64,000 nt of DNA from contig CAJZHL010000011.1 in assembly GCA_916048055.1 (NCBI GenBank), forward strand, positions 62,001 through 126,000. The letters are read 5' to 3'. Under the pieces are notes generated by a model, which saw only the letters and a program-made list of their open reading frames with translations, did no database searches and was not told the origin of the DNA. Positions 9,015 to 20,286 of this stretch are shown one piece after another. Numbering within the stretch: the stretch's first letter is position 1; each line of letters begins with the position of its first letter. The translations under genes and the position numbers were made by a program. The stretch comes from Pedinophyceae sp. YPF-701. Taxonomy: Eukaryota > Chlorophyta > Pedinophyceae.

Positions 9015-11667
9015 TCACCCGACTTTCGGCGCCAGGCGCGCCAGCTCCCCCGCCGCCGCGGACGCCTCGCGGTCCCCGCCCGCCGCCGCGTCCGCCAGCG
9101 CCGCCGCTGCAACCGCCGCGCAGCGCCCCAACACCTCCTGCAGCGCCTGCAGCTCCCGCGCCGTGAACAGCGCCGTCGGCTCCGCGTCCGCCGTCATCTC
9201 CGCGTGCGCCACGTTGAACAGCGCGCGCAGCGCCGTGCACGCCAGCGGGACCCCCCCCGCAGCCGCGGACACCTCCCCGGGGCCCTCGGCACCGCCCGCG
9301 TCGGCGGGCGGCTCCGCGGTGGCCCGCTCGACGACGTCCGCGAGCAGGACGGGCCCGTCCGCGTCGACGATCGCCGCGCGCGCGGGCGGGTCGACCGCCA
9401 GGTTGATGAGCGCGCCGCATGCCGAGGACAGTAGGTCCTGGCTCTCGTGGTCCAAAATTAGACAGAGCGCCTCGACGATGCGCGCGTCGACCATGAACTT
9501 GCGCGCCAGGGGCACGCGCGAGAAGTTGCCCAGCGCGCGCACCGCCTCGAGTGCCGCCTCGTCGTTGTGCGACACGAGGAGGGGGACCAAAGGGGGGAGA
9601 ATCTCCGCGGGCTCGAGGGCGAGCGACTCGTTGCCCGGGACGAGGTAGAACGACAGGTTCGTCAGCGCGCACGCCGCGTTCAGAACCAGCTCCGCGTCGG
9701 TCTGCAGGACATAAAGAGAGCAGGAGGCAGGGGGGGGACTCAGAGGGGGGGTTGGACCACTGACGCGGGTGCATGCCCGTTCGAAGCCACGTGGACCGCA
9801 CGTGCATGTTGTGAGTGTTCCTCGCAGAAGGGCCGGATGGAGGCAAGGTGCGTGGGAAGCGAGGTGCGCACCGCCAGGCTGTGCTCTGTGAGAGCCCGCG
9901 CAACGGCCTCCGCGAGCCGCGCGTCGCACGCCAGCTTCGCGCCCACGTCGGGGTCGATCGCCAGGTTCGCCACGACCCGCAGGAGCTTCACCAGCAGCTC
10001 GGCCCTCTGTGGCCACGTCGCCTCCTGCGCCGCCGCCCCGGGGCCGCCGGGCGGCACGGACCCCTCCCCAGGCATCGGCCCGAGCGCCTCCTCGATGAGG
10101 TCCACGAGCAGCGGCACAGCGCCCTTCACGGCGGCCACGCGCGCGCGTGCGGGCGGGCTCGACGCCGTCATGTTTCCAAGCACGAACGCGGCGCGCAGGA
10201 GCAGCGCGCGCTCGCTCTGCCAGCGCTGCAGGAGCCCGCAGAGCAGCGCGACGGCCGGCTGCGAGGACGACAGCTCCGCGCGGCACGCCTCGACCATCGA
10301 CAGCTTCGACAGGACCCGCAGCGCGCCCGCCATGAGTTCCCGGTGCGAGGGGAACGCGTCGACGACGGCGAGGATGGCGTGCACCGTGCCGTAGTGCGCG
10401 AACGTGCGCGCCTGCGAGGCCACGAGCGCGAGGTTGCGCAGCATGCCCATGACTTGCACCGCGACCTGCGCCGCCTGCGTGGCGTCCATGTCCGGGCCGC
10501 CCGCGCCGCCCTCGACCGCGGCGAGCTTCGAGAGCAAGCGCGTCGCGTTCGGAACGGCCTTGAGCCTGCGCGGCACGAAACGGCGGGGGCGTTGCGCTGA
10601 GGACGCCCAGGACACCCGCGCGCGCGCTGGCAGGTCGCGGGCGGCACGCGAGTCGGTCGGTGGACGGCGGGGGCGCACCGGAAGAGTGCCTTCTGATTCG
10701 ACGCGTCCTGCGACGTGTTCTTGAGCGCGCCGCACAGGAGGACCAGTGCGGTCGGGGTGAGCGGCAGGGCCACGTCGGTGTACCCGGACAGCGCGGCGAG
10801 CACGGCGCCGAGGACGCCCTCGACGCGGAACGACGCGTCGTTCGCGTTGGACTTGGACAGCTGGAACACCGTCCGCGCGGTCTGGTGCAGCGTCGTCGGC
10901 GACGTCGACACCTGGAGCAGCACCGCGCACGCCCGCAGCGTCAGCGGCGGCGACTTGAGGTCCATCAGGTGCGCGAGGTGCTCCTCGATGGCCTCGCGCA
11001 TCGACAGCGACTCCGCGCCGAGCCCCGCGGCGAAGCGATCCGACGTCGGCAGCGCAAGCCACCGGCCGAGCTCCATGCCCTTCGCGGCCGCTTCGACGAG
11101 CGACGACAGGTGCACGACGGCGTGCATGATCATCTGCAGCCCCGCCGCGGGGTCCGCGCCGCCGTCGGGCCGTTCCCGCGTCGCCGCGAGAGACGCCTCA
11201 ACCCCCGCGCGCCAACCCTCGAACCCGTCCGGGAGCGACGCGCTGCCGAGATCGAGCACGTTCTGCACCCCGCGGCTGTCCGTGCGCACCGAGCTTCTCC
11301 GGCGACCGGACGGCGGGGTCCCCGACGGCACGGCGGGCGGCCACGCGTCGCCACCGGAGCTCCCGCTAGCGCCCGCGCGGAGGGTGTCGTGGGCGGCGGC
11401 GGCGAGGACGTTGCCCGACGCGTTCGATCCGCCTGTGCCTGGGCGGCCTGCTCCGTCGCGGCTGAACCCGCGGGCTGATGGCGGGCGCGCGGCGGGAGGC
11501 GCAGCGAGCACGGCGCTGTCAGCTTGGCTCGGGCGGCGCCCCGAGGCCGTGCGCTGGAGCGGGGCGCCCGAGGCGGCGGACTGGAGGGAGGTGCGGCTGT
11601 TGGGGCGGCTCTGCCCGCTCGCGGTCGACGGGCGCGCGAGGGCCGATGTTGGAACACCGTCGTACAT
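9015..11667 (-). CDS. ARMC2: ARMC2 / PF27, flagellar radial-spoke adaptor
   Basis: Armadillo-repeat protein that in Chlamydomonas (PF27) and mammals is needed to deliver radial spokes to the axoneme. Exons 11667-10679, 10565-9872 and 9701-9015 give 789 residues (the human protein is about 870). Similarity to human ARMC2 is plain in several blocks: LKSPPLTLRACAVLLQV, then FQLSKSNANDASF; ELLVKLLRVVANLAIDPDVG followed by ACALTNLSFY; and QDLLSSACGALINLAVD near the end. The N-terminal 150 residues are Ser/Pro/Arg-rich and disordered. A good acceptor (CTGCAG) sits about 30 nt before the ATG at 11667, so a further 5' exon is likely. Presence of this gene implies a motile flagellum in the life cycle. 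Confidence 0.9.
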
Positions 11668-12940
11668 TGCCAGGGAGGGGAGCGCGAGCCTCGGGCCCTG
11701 CAGGTGCGTATTTCATCGAAGTGGGGCGCGTGAGGGGGCCTGGCGTCGCGTGGCGCGGTCGGCGCGGCGCCGGCGGACGGTCCGGGGCGCTGGCGGTCGC
11801 AAGAGCACAAGTGTGGGCGAAGTTGAAGCCCCCCAGGGGGGTTCCGCGGCGCTCCGCGCGTCGCGGATGGACGGGTGAGGCATGTAGAGCGCGCTGGAAG
11901 CGAGTGCGGTCGCAAGCGGCGGGGAGCGGGGCTCGTGGGCGCGCCTGGCGACTTCCTAGGAATTGCCGCGAGCCGGGAAGCCCGTACGACGACTGCGGGC
12001 GCTCATTGTAATCGTTATGCGTGAACAGTCGCCGCGAGTGGTCGGCGGGCGTGACGGGCCGCGTGGGCTCCTTCAGCGACGCCCTGCACAGCACCGACGC
12101 CAACGCGCACACCTCAGCGCCCCGGTGCGCCGCACCAGGCCGCGCCGCTCGCCGCCCCGGCCCGCACAGCAAGCCCTCCGTCCATCCTCGCGGCTGGCGC
12201 GCCCGGGAGCCGGCTGCTCGCCGTCAGGAGCGCGCGGGCGCGGGGACGCGGGGCCTGCTGGGCGAGGGAGGCCCGCAGCGCAGGAGGCGCCCGGGCCGCG
12301 CGGGGGGGTCGCGCGGGGGCTCACTTCGCGGCGTTGATGACGTTGACGGCGGCGTTCTCGCGCAGCCGCGACAAGCGGCCCTCGCCGCGCTCGGAGCGCA
12401 TGGCCCCGCCTTGAAACCGCTGCTAGGCAGATGAGGCCCTCCCGGCCCGGAACGCGCCCGCGAGCCTCGGGGGCCGCGGCGCCTGGTAGCTACGGTAAGT
12501 ACCGGCCCAGGCCGGGGCTGTGGCGGTGGCGCGCCCGTGCGCGCCAGCTGGGAGTCGCCTCAGCGGTGCAAGATGCTCTCTCTTGCGCCCGCCGCGCTGC
12601 GCTCGGCCGCCTAGACGGGCCGGAAATGCCTCCCCGGGATAGCTCCTTGGATGTACTCTCCGTGGCGATGCGACGCGGTGCGGTATCCTAACGGGGCGCG
12701 CAGCGCTTTCGTTCGGAGCCACCTGGAGGCAACAAGCCGGGCGGGCTCCGCCGGGAAGACTGGAACCGATCGCCCGGAGCAACGAGTGCCGCGCGAGCCG
12801 CACGCGGGCGCCCGTCGGGCCGCGCGGGATCCTTCAGGCCCCCGGGGGAGTGGACTTAGGGGCCTGAGTCCGCGCCCATGCAGACCCCGGCCGCGCTCAC
12901 GGGTGCGCGGCGCGCGCGCGCGGGCGCAGAGGCTGGCGCG
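11668..12940. other. Divergent intergenic region, ARMC2 / zinc-finger RNA-binding gene
   Basis: About 1.27 kb. It holds the ARMC2 promoter and probably an untranslated or short first exon ending before the acceptor near 11700. It also holds one short coding-looking minus-strand stretch listed separately (12321-12419). Nothing else recognised. Confidence 0.4.
12321..12419 (-). other. Possible short terminal exon (unassigned)
   Basis: After an acceptor-like CTAGCAG, the minus strand reads RFQGGAMRSERGEGRLSRLR then ENAAVNVINAAK and a stop. Third positions are almost all G or C and the peptide looks helical rather than Arg/Pro noise. I found no matching upstream exon, so this could be the last exon of a small gene, a 26-residue ORF (ATG at 12401), or chance. 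Confidence 0.2.
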
Positions 12941-14765
12941 ATGTCTGCGGCAGAGGGAGAAGAACGCGTGCCCCCGGAGGAGGAGCCTCCGCGCGAGGAG
13001 GCTCCTGCGGGGTCGCCGCGCAGCAGGAGGAGTGGCAGCAAGAGCCGGGAGCGGTCGCGTTCGCGGTCGCCGCGGCGGTCCAGGAGCCGGTCGCGGAGCG
13101 GGTGAGCCCCCGGTCCGCTGCGCGCGGCGTGCCTGTGCCTGGTGGGCGGAGCGGCGGGCAACGGCTGGGGACGCTTTTGGGCCGTCGTTGACGCTCTGGA
13201 GCGCCTCCACGACGCGCCCCGCGCCGTGAGCGGTTCCGCACGAAATGACCAGCACGGCAGGGCGCGCTCTCCGCCGCCGTCGGCCCCGCGATCGCGCGCT
13301 GTGCCGTTGCGCGCGCTGCTCAGCAGTCGCCCCGCCGGCCCGCGGCTTCCGGCACCCTCCAGGCCCCACCCCCGCCGGGACGCGCACTTTAAATACAGAT
13401 CCCCGCCCCGCCCTCGCGTACGGCCCGGCGCTCCTCCCCCAGCGCCCTGCACGGCAACGCCCTCGCAGGGCCTCCCTCTGCGCCCCCACGCACCGCCTCC
13501 GCTCCGCCGCAACCGACGCTCAGCCGCCGGCCCGCTGCGGCCCGACCTCACGCCATGCCCCACGGAGCGATTCAGCCGTTGCTTGCGCCACCAGCGCGAC
13601 AGACCCTCACCCCCTTCACACCAGCCTCGACCGGTTGCCCGTTGCCGTCCGCCCCCGCGCCCCAAGGCCGCGTCGCTCGCCCCCGACGCCGCACAACGCC
13701 GTACGTCGCGCGCAGGGACCGCGAGGCGCGGCGCTCGAGGTCGCGCTCCTACAGCGACGACGGCAGGGACCGTCGCAGGCGCTACAGCAGGTGCGCGCGC
13801 GCGCCGCGAAGCCCGCGCCGCCCCGCCGCGACCACGCTGCCCTGACGCCATGCGGCCGCTTCCACGGCGCGGTTCCAATCGTTCCGTCGCGCGCACCGAC
13901 CCCGTTTGCTTGCGTGCGTCGCTGCAGGGAGCGCGACGACTACGACCGCCGCGACCGCCGCGACGACTACGACCGCCGGCCGCGCGCGCCCCCGCGCCAG
14001 GACTGGAAGCCCGGCGACTGGCAGTGCACCGACTGCGGGACGCACAACTTTGCGTCCCGGCAGCAGTGCTTCGGGTGCCGCCGGCCCAAGACCGGCGCCG
14101 ACATGGAGGTCACGCGCCCGCCCGGCGGCGGCTCGATGCCGCCCAACTTCAAGCCCGGCGACTGGTTCTGCAACGAGTGCGGGGAACACAACTTCGCCTC
14201 CCGCCGGGACTGCTTCCGGTGCCGCGCGCCGGGCGGCGGCGGCGGCGGCGGCGGAGCGCGTGGGTGAGTCGGGGGGCACATGCCGCGGCGGCCTGTCGCG
14301 ACCGCGCTTGCGACAGCGCGCGTATGACATTATAAATTGTTGTTGTTGGCCCGGGTTGTGCGGGCCGGCTGGGCGGCTGTTCCTGCTCGCTGCTGTGCGC
14401 GGTGCGCTGGGGGATGGTGTTGCGCGCGGATGAGCGCGTTGTTGCCCGGGCGCAGGCGGGTGCGTGACAGCTTCGTGTGTGTGTCTGTTGCATCTTGCAG
14501 GGACGTGCCGCCTCCGCGCGGTGGCGGCGGCCGATACGGCGGGAGGGGGTACGACGACGACGGGTACGGGGGCGGCGGGTACGGTCGCGGGGGCGGCGGC
14601 GGCGGCTACGACCGCGGCGGCTACGACGGGGGCTACGGCGGCAGCCGCGGCGGCGGCTACGACGGGGGCTACGGCGGCAGCCGCGGAGGCGGCTACGACG
14701 GGGGCTACGGCGGCGGGCGTGGCGGCGGCGGCGGCTACGACGGCGGCTACGGCGGCGGCTACTGA
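12941..14765 (+). CDS. RS-rich, double RanBP2 zinc-finger, RGG/YGG RNA-binding protein (FUS/TAF15/ZRANB2-like)
   Basis: Nuclear RNA-binding protein, likely in splicing or transcription-coupled RNA handling. Exons 12941-13101, 13716-13790, 13928-14263 and 14501-14765 give 278 residues. Order: an acidic start (MSAAEGEERVPPEEEPP), an RS domain (SRERSRSRSPRRSRSRSRSG), an RD/YD-rich stretch, two RanBP2-type zinc fingers, and a low-complexity glycine/tyrosine tail. Both fingers show WxCx2Cx3Nx6Cx2C: GDWQCTDCGTHNFASRQQCF and GDWFCNECGEHNFASRRDCF. Such fingers bind single-stranded GGU-containing RNA in ZRANB2. An in-frame ATG at 12878 would add 21 residues. The 614-nt first intron is the longest in the window and may carry control signals. 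Confidence 0.87.
14518..14762 (+). repeat. Tandem GGG-GGC-TAC-GAC repeat encoding the RGG/YDGGYGG tail
   Basis: In-frame imperfect repeats coding GGYDGGYGGSRG units at the 3' end of the zinc-finger RNA-binding gene. Unit copies near 14630-14740 are nearly identical at the DNA level, showing recent slippage. Low-complexity tails of this kind drive condensate formation in FUS-type proteins. Confidence 0.8.
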
Positions 14766-15407
14766 GAGAGTCGCCGCTGCAACCTAGTGGGGGGGGTTGC
14801 TGCCGGAGCAGGGCCGAACGCGGGCGCCCGGGCAGTTCGCGACGTCGCTGGGTGCGCGCAGCTCGCTTGAGCGGACTTCGTCGCCCAGGCGAGGCACGGC
14901 AGGGGACTTGTACGGAGTGGTGTTCAGGTCCGCTGCCGGTGCGGCGCCGCGGCCCCAGGACGCATCCGACATCCGCGCTGTGAGGTCGTCGAAGCGCCGA
15001 TGTGTCCGTGCGGCCGACAGGTGCGGTTCAGTCGCGCTGCGGCGCACGTTCCCGCGCGCACGTCGATGCGCCCCTACAGTCGCCGTGCGGCGTTGACCAC
15101 GCGTTCGCGAGCCCGTCTGCGCCGCCGCGGCCGCGGAATTGCCTCGCTGCGCGTCCCTGTGCCTCAGCGAAATGCGGCGCGGCGACGTCGGCTCCCACGC
15201 TGGACCGCGCCGCCGCAGTCGGTCACCGGCACTGCCATCAGGGCTCTCCGACTCCCACAGCCCCGCCGGACGGGGCCGCGACGCTGCCTGGGGCACAATG
15301 GCGCGGCGCGGCGCCCTCTCGTACATAATTCGTCTGGACTGCGGTGACTTCGCGGCTCTATCTCTACCTCTCTACCCGGACCGTCCCGACATCTTCAAGC
15401 CTTTACT
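14766..15407. other. Intergenic region upstream of the MGCGAS gene
   Basis: 3' end of the zinc-finger gene and promoter of the next gene on the same strand. Pyrimidine-rich near 15345-15400. No RNA gene or repeat seen. Confidence 0.45.
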
Positions 15408-18400
15408 ATGGGTTGCGGCGCCTCTCTTCCGGAGGGCGATGCGGTGAGAACGCGCGCGTTTCTGGCACAGTACTTTCTACGCGTGCCCAATGCTGCGCGC
15501 AACGTGCCGCGCCAAGCCCCGCTGCGAGCGTGCGCGGGCATGTCCCCGCCCGGGACAACCAACCGTCATAGGGTCGTTCCGTCGCGAAGAAAGGCCTTGG
15601 GGGTGTGTTGGCGCGCTTTTTTCGGACTTCTATCTGCGCTGAAGATGCGACACGAGTCCCTCGTTATCGTTTTCGAGCGCTATTCGTCGCGCACCGCTCG
15701 CTGAAACGCCTCCTCACTTCCTCCCGGCCGCGCGACGAATGCGCGGCTCCCGAGCGCCGTGTCTGCTTGGTCCAACCACCTATTGAACTCCCAATACCGG
15801 CTGCGCGTTGAGCGAGAGCTGCGCCGGTTCGAGCTCGCGGACCAACCTCGGCCTGGTCAACGTCGTGCCTCTCTGCAGCCCCGGACCCCCGCGGACCTCC
15901 TGGAGCAGTCGCGGCAGAGGAGAGCCGAGGCTGACGCCAAGAAGAAGGCCCAGGCTGACGCCAAGAAGGCCGAGGCTGACGCCAGGAAGGCTGAGGCTGC
16001 CACCAAGAAAGCCGAGGCTGACGCCAAGAAGGGTGGCGCCAAGAAGAAGGCCGAGGCTGACGCGAAGAAGGGTGGCGCCGGGAAGAAGGCCAAGCCCGGC
16101 AAGGGCGCCGCGGCCGCCGACGAGCCTGCCGGTCCGCAGTACCCTGACATAGAGGCGCGCCCGCGGGTGTGGCTCGAGCTCGCCCGCGCGGCCGACAACA
16201 AGGAGCACATGTCCTACTTCCTGGTCAACGACAAGACGAACACGAGGTGAGCGAACCGCCCCGCCGTGCGCGTCGAGAACCGGCGCGGATGGCTCGCGCC
16301 GCAGCGTTGCCTCGCCGTACGCTGCTGAGGCCGCGATGCGCGCTCAGTGGCCCGCCCCCGCGATCCCGTCTGCAGGACGTGGGGCACGATGGCGCCCTCC
16401 GAGGCACAGAGTGGCAAGATCGCGCTCGAGGACAAGTGGTGCGACACGGCGGTCGTGCTCATCACGTACAAGGGCAAGAGCGTCGCGGACTTCGCCAAGT
16501 CTCCGACTTGCGGCAGGGCCCAGTTCACCCTCTCCCCTGCGCCGGCCGCCGACGTCGGCGCCGTGTTCACGGTGAGATCCCCCCCGTGCTGACACCAGCT
16601 GGGCAGAGCCCTGCGCTGCGCAGCGGGCGCATGCGCCCGCTGCTCGGTGCCGCTGCCGCCCCGCGAGGCCGACGACCGAGCGCCGACGCTTCCGCTCCGC
16701 AGGTGGACAAGGACATGGCGCTCACGCCGATGACGGGCGCCCTCCCCGACGCGAGCGGGACCAAGGTCAAGAATCTCGACGCCCTCCTCGGGATCGACGC
16801 GGGCGGCAGGAACGCGAACAAGCGCAGGGACAAGATCCTGCGCCCGGTCATCTCCCCGAACGCCGAGCTGCTCCCGGCGCAGCTGCGGGAGCACTTGGAG
16901 CCGCTCGGCTACAAGGCCGACGCCAACGCCGAGATGCTCGGCGGCCTCGTCAAGGGGGCGTGGGCGACGAGCGACGAGTTGCCGCCTGCGTTCGACAAGT
17001 GGACCGACCGGGAGCGTCAGACGAAGGTCGACGAGATCAGCAAGGCTCTCAAGGCCAGGGGCACCAAGCTTGCGAAGCCGCAGCTCAAGGAGCTGCAGGG
17101 AGCCCTGGCGACGCTGGGGCGGAACATGGCGGCGGACCGCGAGACGGTCGCGACCAAGTACAAGGCGACGAAGGAGCCGGCCAGCATCCTCGACCTGTCG
17201 GAGCTGCAGGGGGTGCACTTCCACAAGGGCCTGTATTACGTCGGGGAGTGGCTGTCGAAGTTCGAGGGCGACGAGGACATGCCCGAGATGCCCGCGTCCT
17301 CGCGCCCGACCGTGCACAACGGTCCGTTCAACACCTTCACGCAGCGGACGAAGGCGCAGGAGGAGTTCAGCCCGGCGCCGGGCAAGGCGCTGCTGGTCTT
17401 GGAGCGCGTCGCGGACGTCGACACGGGGTCGGGGACGGTGACGGAGTCGTCGATGTACGAGGCCAAGGTCCAGGACGGCGACCTGACCGTCTGCGTGGTC
17501 ACGCCCAACCAGAAGAAGTGGGTCTTCAAGTTCCCCCCCGCGGCCCCGGGTACGTTCCAGAGGATCGCGGTGCCCGTCAACCCTGGCAAGTACCGCATCT
17601 TCAGCCGCGGCAACGCCGACGAGAAGCTCAAGCCCGTCGACACGCCCAACCGCCTGGGCCTCTTCGACGCGTGGCGGCACGCAAAGGTGCAGTTCACCAG
17701 CGTCATCGTCAAGTCCGGCGGCTCCGCGGGCATCCAGGTCGCCGAGCGCATGCTGTCGATCTCCGGCGAGGGCTGCGCCGGCGGGTTCGAGGAGCGCTCG
17801 ATGCCCGACGAGAGGCCCGCGGACGTCTGCGAGAAAATCATTGCCAAGACCCCGACCAAGCCGGCGCCGACAGGTACGCGCTTTGCTGGCCCGTGCAGAC
17901 ACTGTTGCGGGACCGCGAGCCGCTGCAGCTGGCGAGACGGCACCGCGACGACACGCCACCCCCGCGCCGCGTGTCTGCAGTGCGCTGCGACCAGCAGGCG
18001 GACGAGGACGCCGCTCCGCCGAAGGAGCACATCGACCTCAAGAAGATGGAGACGCAGTACTGCGGGCTGCTTGACCAGGCCGCGCCGCCGGGCAAGGTGC
18101 TCGTCATCTTCACGCGCAAGCAGCACATCGACCCGGACGACAAGAGCGCGCACCGCAACTTCACTGTGTCCGCACTCACCGAGGACGGCAAGCGGTGCGA
18201 GTCCTGGCGCCCGCGAGCAAGATGCAGCACCCCGTGGGCGGCGCATGCGTGCGCCGGGCACGCGGGCAGCCCGGCGCTGGGCGCGGCAGCCCGCGTCCCA
18301 CGGGCACGCTTGCCGCACTGCAAGTGCGCTCCCTGTGCCGCGCGACCTGACGTTCGCGGCGCGACGCTTTCTGCAGGGGGTACACCAACATCGACGGCTC

Positions 18401-19556
18401 CCCGCAAGGGTTCCAGCACGCCAAGTCGGCCCGGATCCTGTGGAGGAAGCTCGGTCCGATCAAGCTCTACAAGATGGTCAAGGTGATCCACTCGAAGCTC
18501 GTTTGCGAGCCGGGCCAGATTCGCCTGCTCGGCTTCAACGGCACCGACAAGGACTGGACGACCAAGACGGGCCTGCTCGACAAGAACAAGAAGCAGCACG
18601 GCTGCATGATCACGATGACCGCGACGGCGGGCACGCGCCTGCACATCGACGTGTGCTATACCACGGAGGACAAGAAGAAGGTCAACACTCGCAAGTACGC
18701 ACCCTCGCCACTGCAGTGTGCTCTGCCGCTCCTCGCGCCGATGCACGGGCGTCCTTCGTCGTCAGCGGTGTAGCGAGGCTGCGCGGGTCCGACGCAGCGC
18801 GTGGCGCGGCTACTACAGTAGCCTCGTAGTGACGTGCACCAACGTCAATGCAAAACAGTCCTCCGCTGGAACCCCCTTGGCCAACCTGCAGCATCTTCAG
18901 GCTCGACGAGGCGAACTCCGGCCCGACGTGGCAGCCCGACCCGCAGGGCGGCGAGAGCATCCAGGGCGAGTACGACATCATGTCGACGGACAGCAACACC
19001 CCCTTCGAGACCCTCAAGGCCGCGGTGAGCAGCCCTCGCCCCTCCCGCCCCCGCGCCACGAAGCCGATGCCTCGCCCGAACTCTCTCCAGCCTCGGCGGG
19101 CGGCGTCGCCCGCGGGCTGAGTCAGGGACCCTGGACTGACTGACGCGGGAGCCCGCACCGTCGCCGCAGGTTGCCGACCACACCGGCTTCGACCCGAACC
19201 GCAAGGTCCAGAAGCAGAAGGACGCTCCGCAGCAGCAGGCGGCCCCGGTCATCGTCAACATGGGCCAGCCGCAGATGCCCATGCAGCAGGGCTACGGGCA
19301 GCCGATGCCGGGCCAGATGATGCCGGGCTACGGCCAGCCGATGCCGGGCCAGATGATGCCGGGGCAGATGATGCCGGGCCAGATGCCGGGCTACGGTCAG
19401 CCGATGCAGGGGCAGATGATGCCGGGTCAGATGCCGGGCTACGGCCAGCCGATGCAGGGGCAGATGATGCAGGGGCAGATGATGCAGGACCCGATGATGC
19501 AGGGCCAGATGCCGGCGCAGGGCCAGATGCAGATGCAGCCTTCCGCGGCGGCGTAA
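15408..19556 (+). CDS. Large lipid-anchored protein of unknown family (MGCGAS start, Lys/Ala repeat, Met/Pro/Gln tail)
   Basis: I do not recognise the family. Eight exons (15408-15443, 15879-16246, 16376-16571, 16703-17873, 17981-18194, 18377-18694, 18892-19024, 19170-19556) give 940 residues in one frame. The 12-residue first exon, MGCGASLPEGDA, is a textbook N-myristoylation site (Gly2, Ser6) with Cys3 for palmitoylation, so the protein should sit on the inner face of a membrane, perhaps the flagellar or plasma membrane. Residues about 27-80 are AEADAKK-type repeats, likely coiled coil or lysine-rich linker. The middle 700 residues look globular, with strands such as KALLVLERVADVDTG, KKWVFKFPPAAPG and GQIRLLGFNGTDKDW that could form C2- or calpain-III-like beta sandwiches; that is only a guess. 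The last 100 residues repeat GYGQPMPGQMM. Confidence 0.72.
15924..16092 (+). repeat. Imperfect 21-nt tandem repeat coding AEADAKK units
   Basis: About six copies of GCCGAGGCTGACGCCAAGAAG-like units with variants (ARK, ATK, and inserted KGGAK). In frame in exon 2 of the MGCGAS gene. Confidence 0.8.
19282..19548 (+). repeat. Tandem repeat coding the Met/Pro/Gly/Gln tail
   Basis: Repeats of GGGCAGATGATGCCGGGC and CTACGGCCAGCCGATG, coding GQMMPG and GYGQPM units, at the 3' end of the MGCGAS gene. Copies are close to identical, so the tail length is likely variable between strains. Confidence 0.8.
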
Positions 19557-20286
19557 GCGCTGCGCGCGCCTCTTTCGCTGCGCGGCTCGACGCGGCCACC
19601 CCACGCCCCGCCCGAACGCCCGGGGCTGCAACCAACACCGTTCCGGTGCCCTTCTTGTGGAATGGGGCCACCGCACAACCAGCCCGTTCCGGTAGAGTAG
19701 AAGCCGGATATCGTGGACGCGCAACTTGTGAACCTTGCTTCTCCGCCGGACACGTGCGTCACACCTCACCTCACCCGCGAGCCGTCGCTCGGGCTGCGGG
19801 TCCGCACTCGTCCCAACACGCAACCCACGCGCGTCGGTCCTCCGCCGCCGCCAACGCTCCAGCCGCTAGTCTAGGTCTTTCATGCGGCTCTGTAGGCGCG
19901 TCTGCCACGCGCCCTTCGCCGTGTGCAGCATGCCTAGGCCCGAACGCCCCACGGGCAGCACCCGGGGCGGGCCGCTGTCCGGGGGGGGGGTGTTGGCACT
20001 GTCAGACATGCGGTGCAACGCACCTGCGGGGCATGTTGGCACTGGCTCAGGCGGGGCGCGCCGATTTCCGGCGCGGCGAAGTGGGGAAGCTGCGTCGTGT
20101 GCGCTGTCCGATCGCTGCGTGAGGGTCGATTTCCTGAACACCTCTGCTGCGTTCGCAGGCAGCTGCCGTCACTCCCGCCCCTGCGCGCCGTGCGCGCTCC
20201 CAGGCGAGGCGCGGACACGACTCCCTCGTCACGGACGGTGTTGCGGTGGTGTTTGATCGAGGGCCCGCCTCGCATTCGAGGGAAGG
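19557..20286. other. Intergenic region upstream of the ABC transporter
   Basis: About 730 nt between two same-strand genes. Contains a G10 tract at 19981-19990. No convincing exon, RNA gene or repeat. Confidence 0.45.

Noticed and set aside
8023-9648. Very long plus-strand open frame (541 codons) opposite ARMC2
   Set aside because: It is the antisense of the ARMC2 exons and spacer; its product is Arg/Ala/Ser/Pro noise. Stops are rare by chance in such GC-rich DNA.
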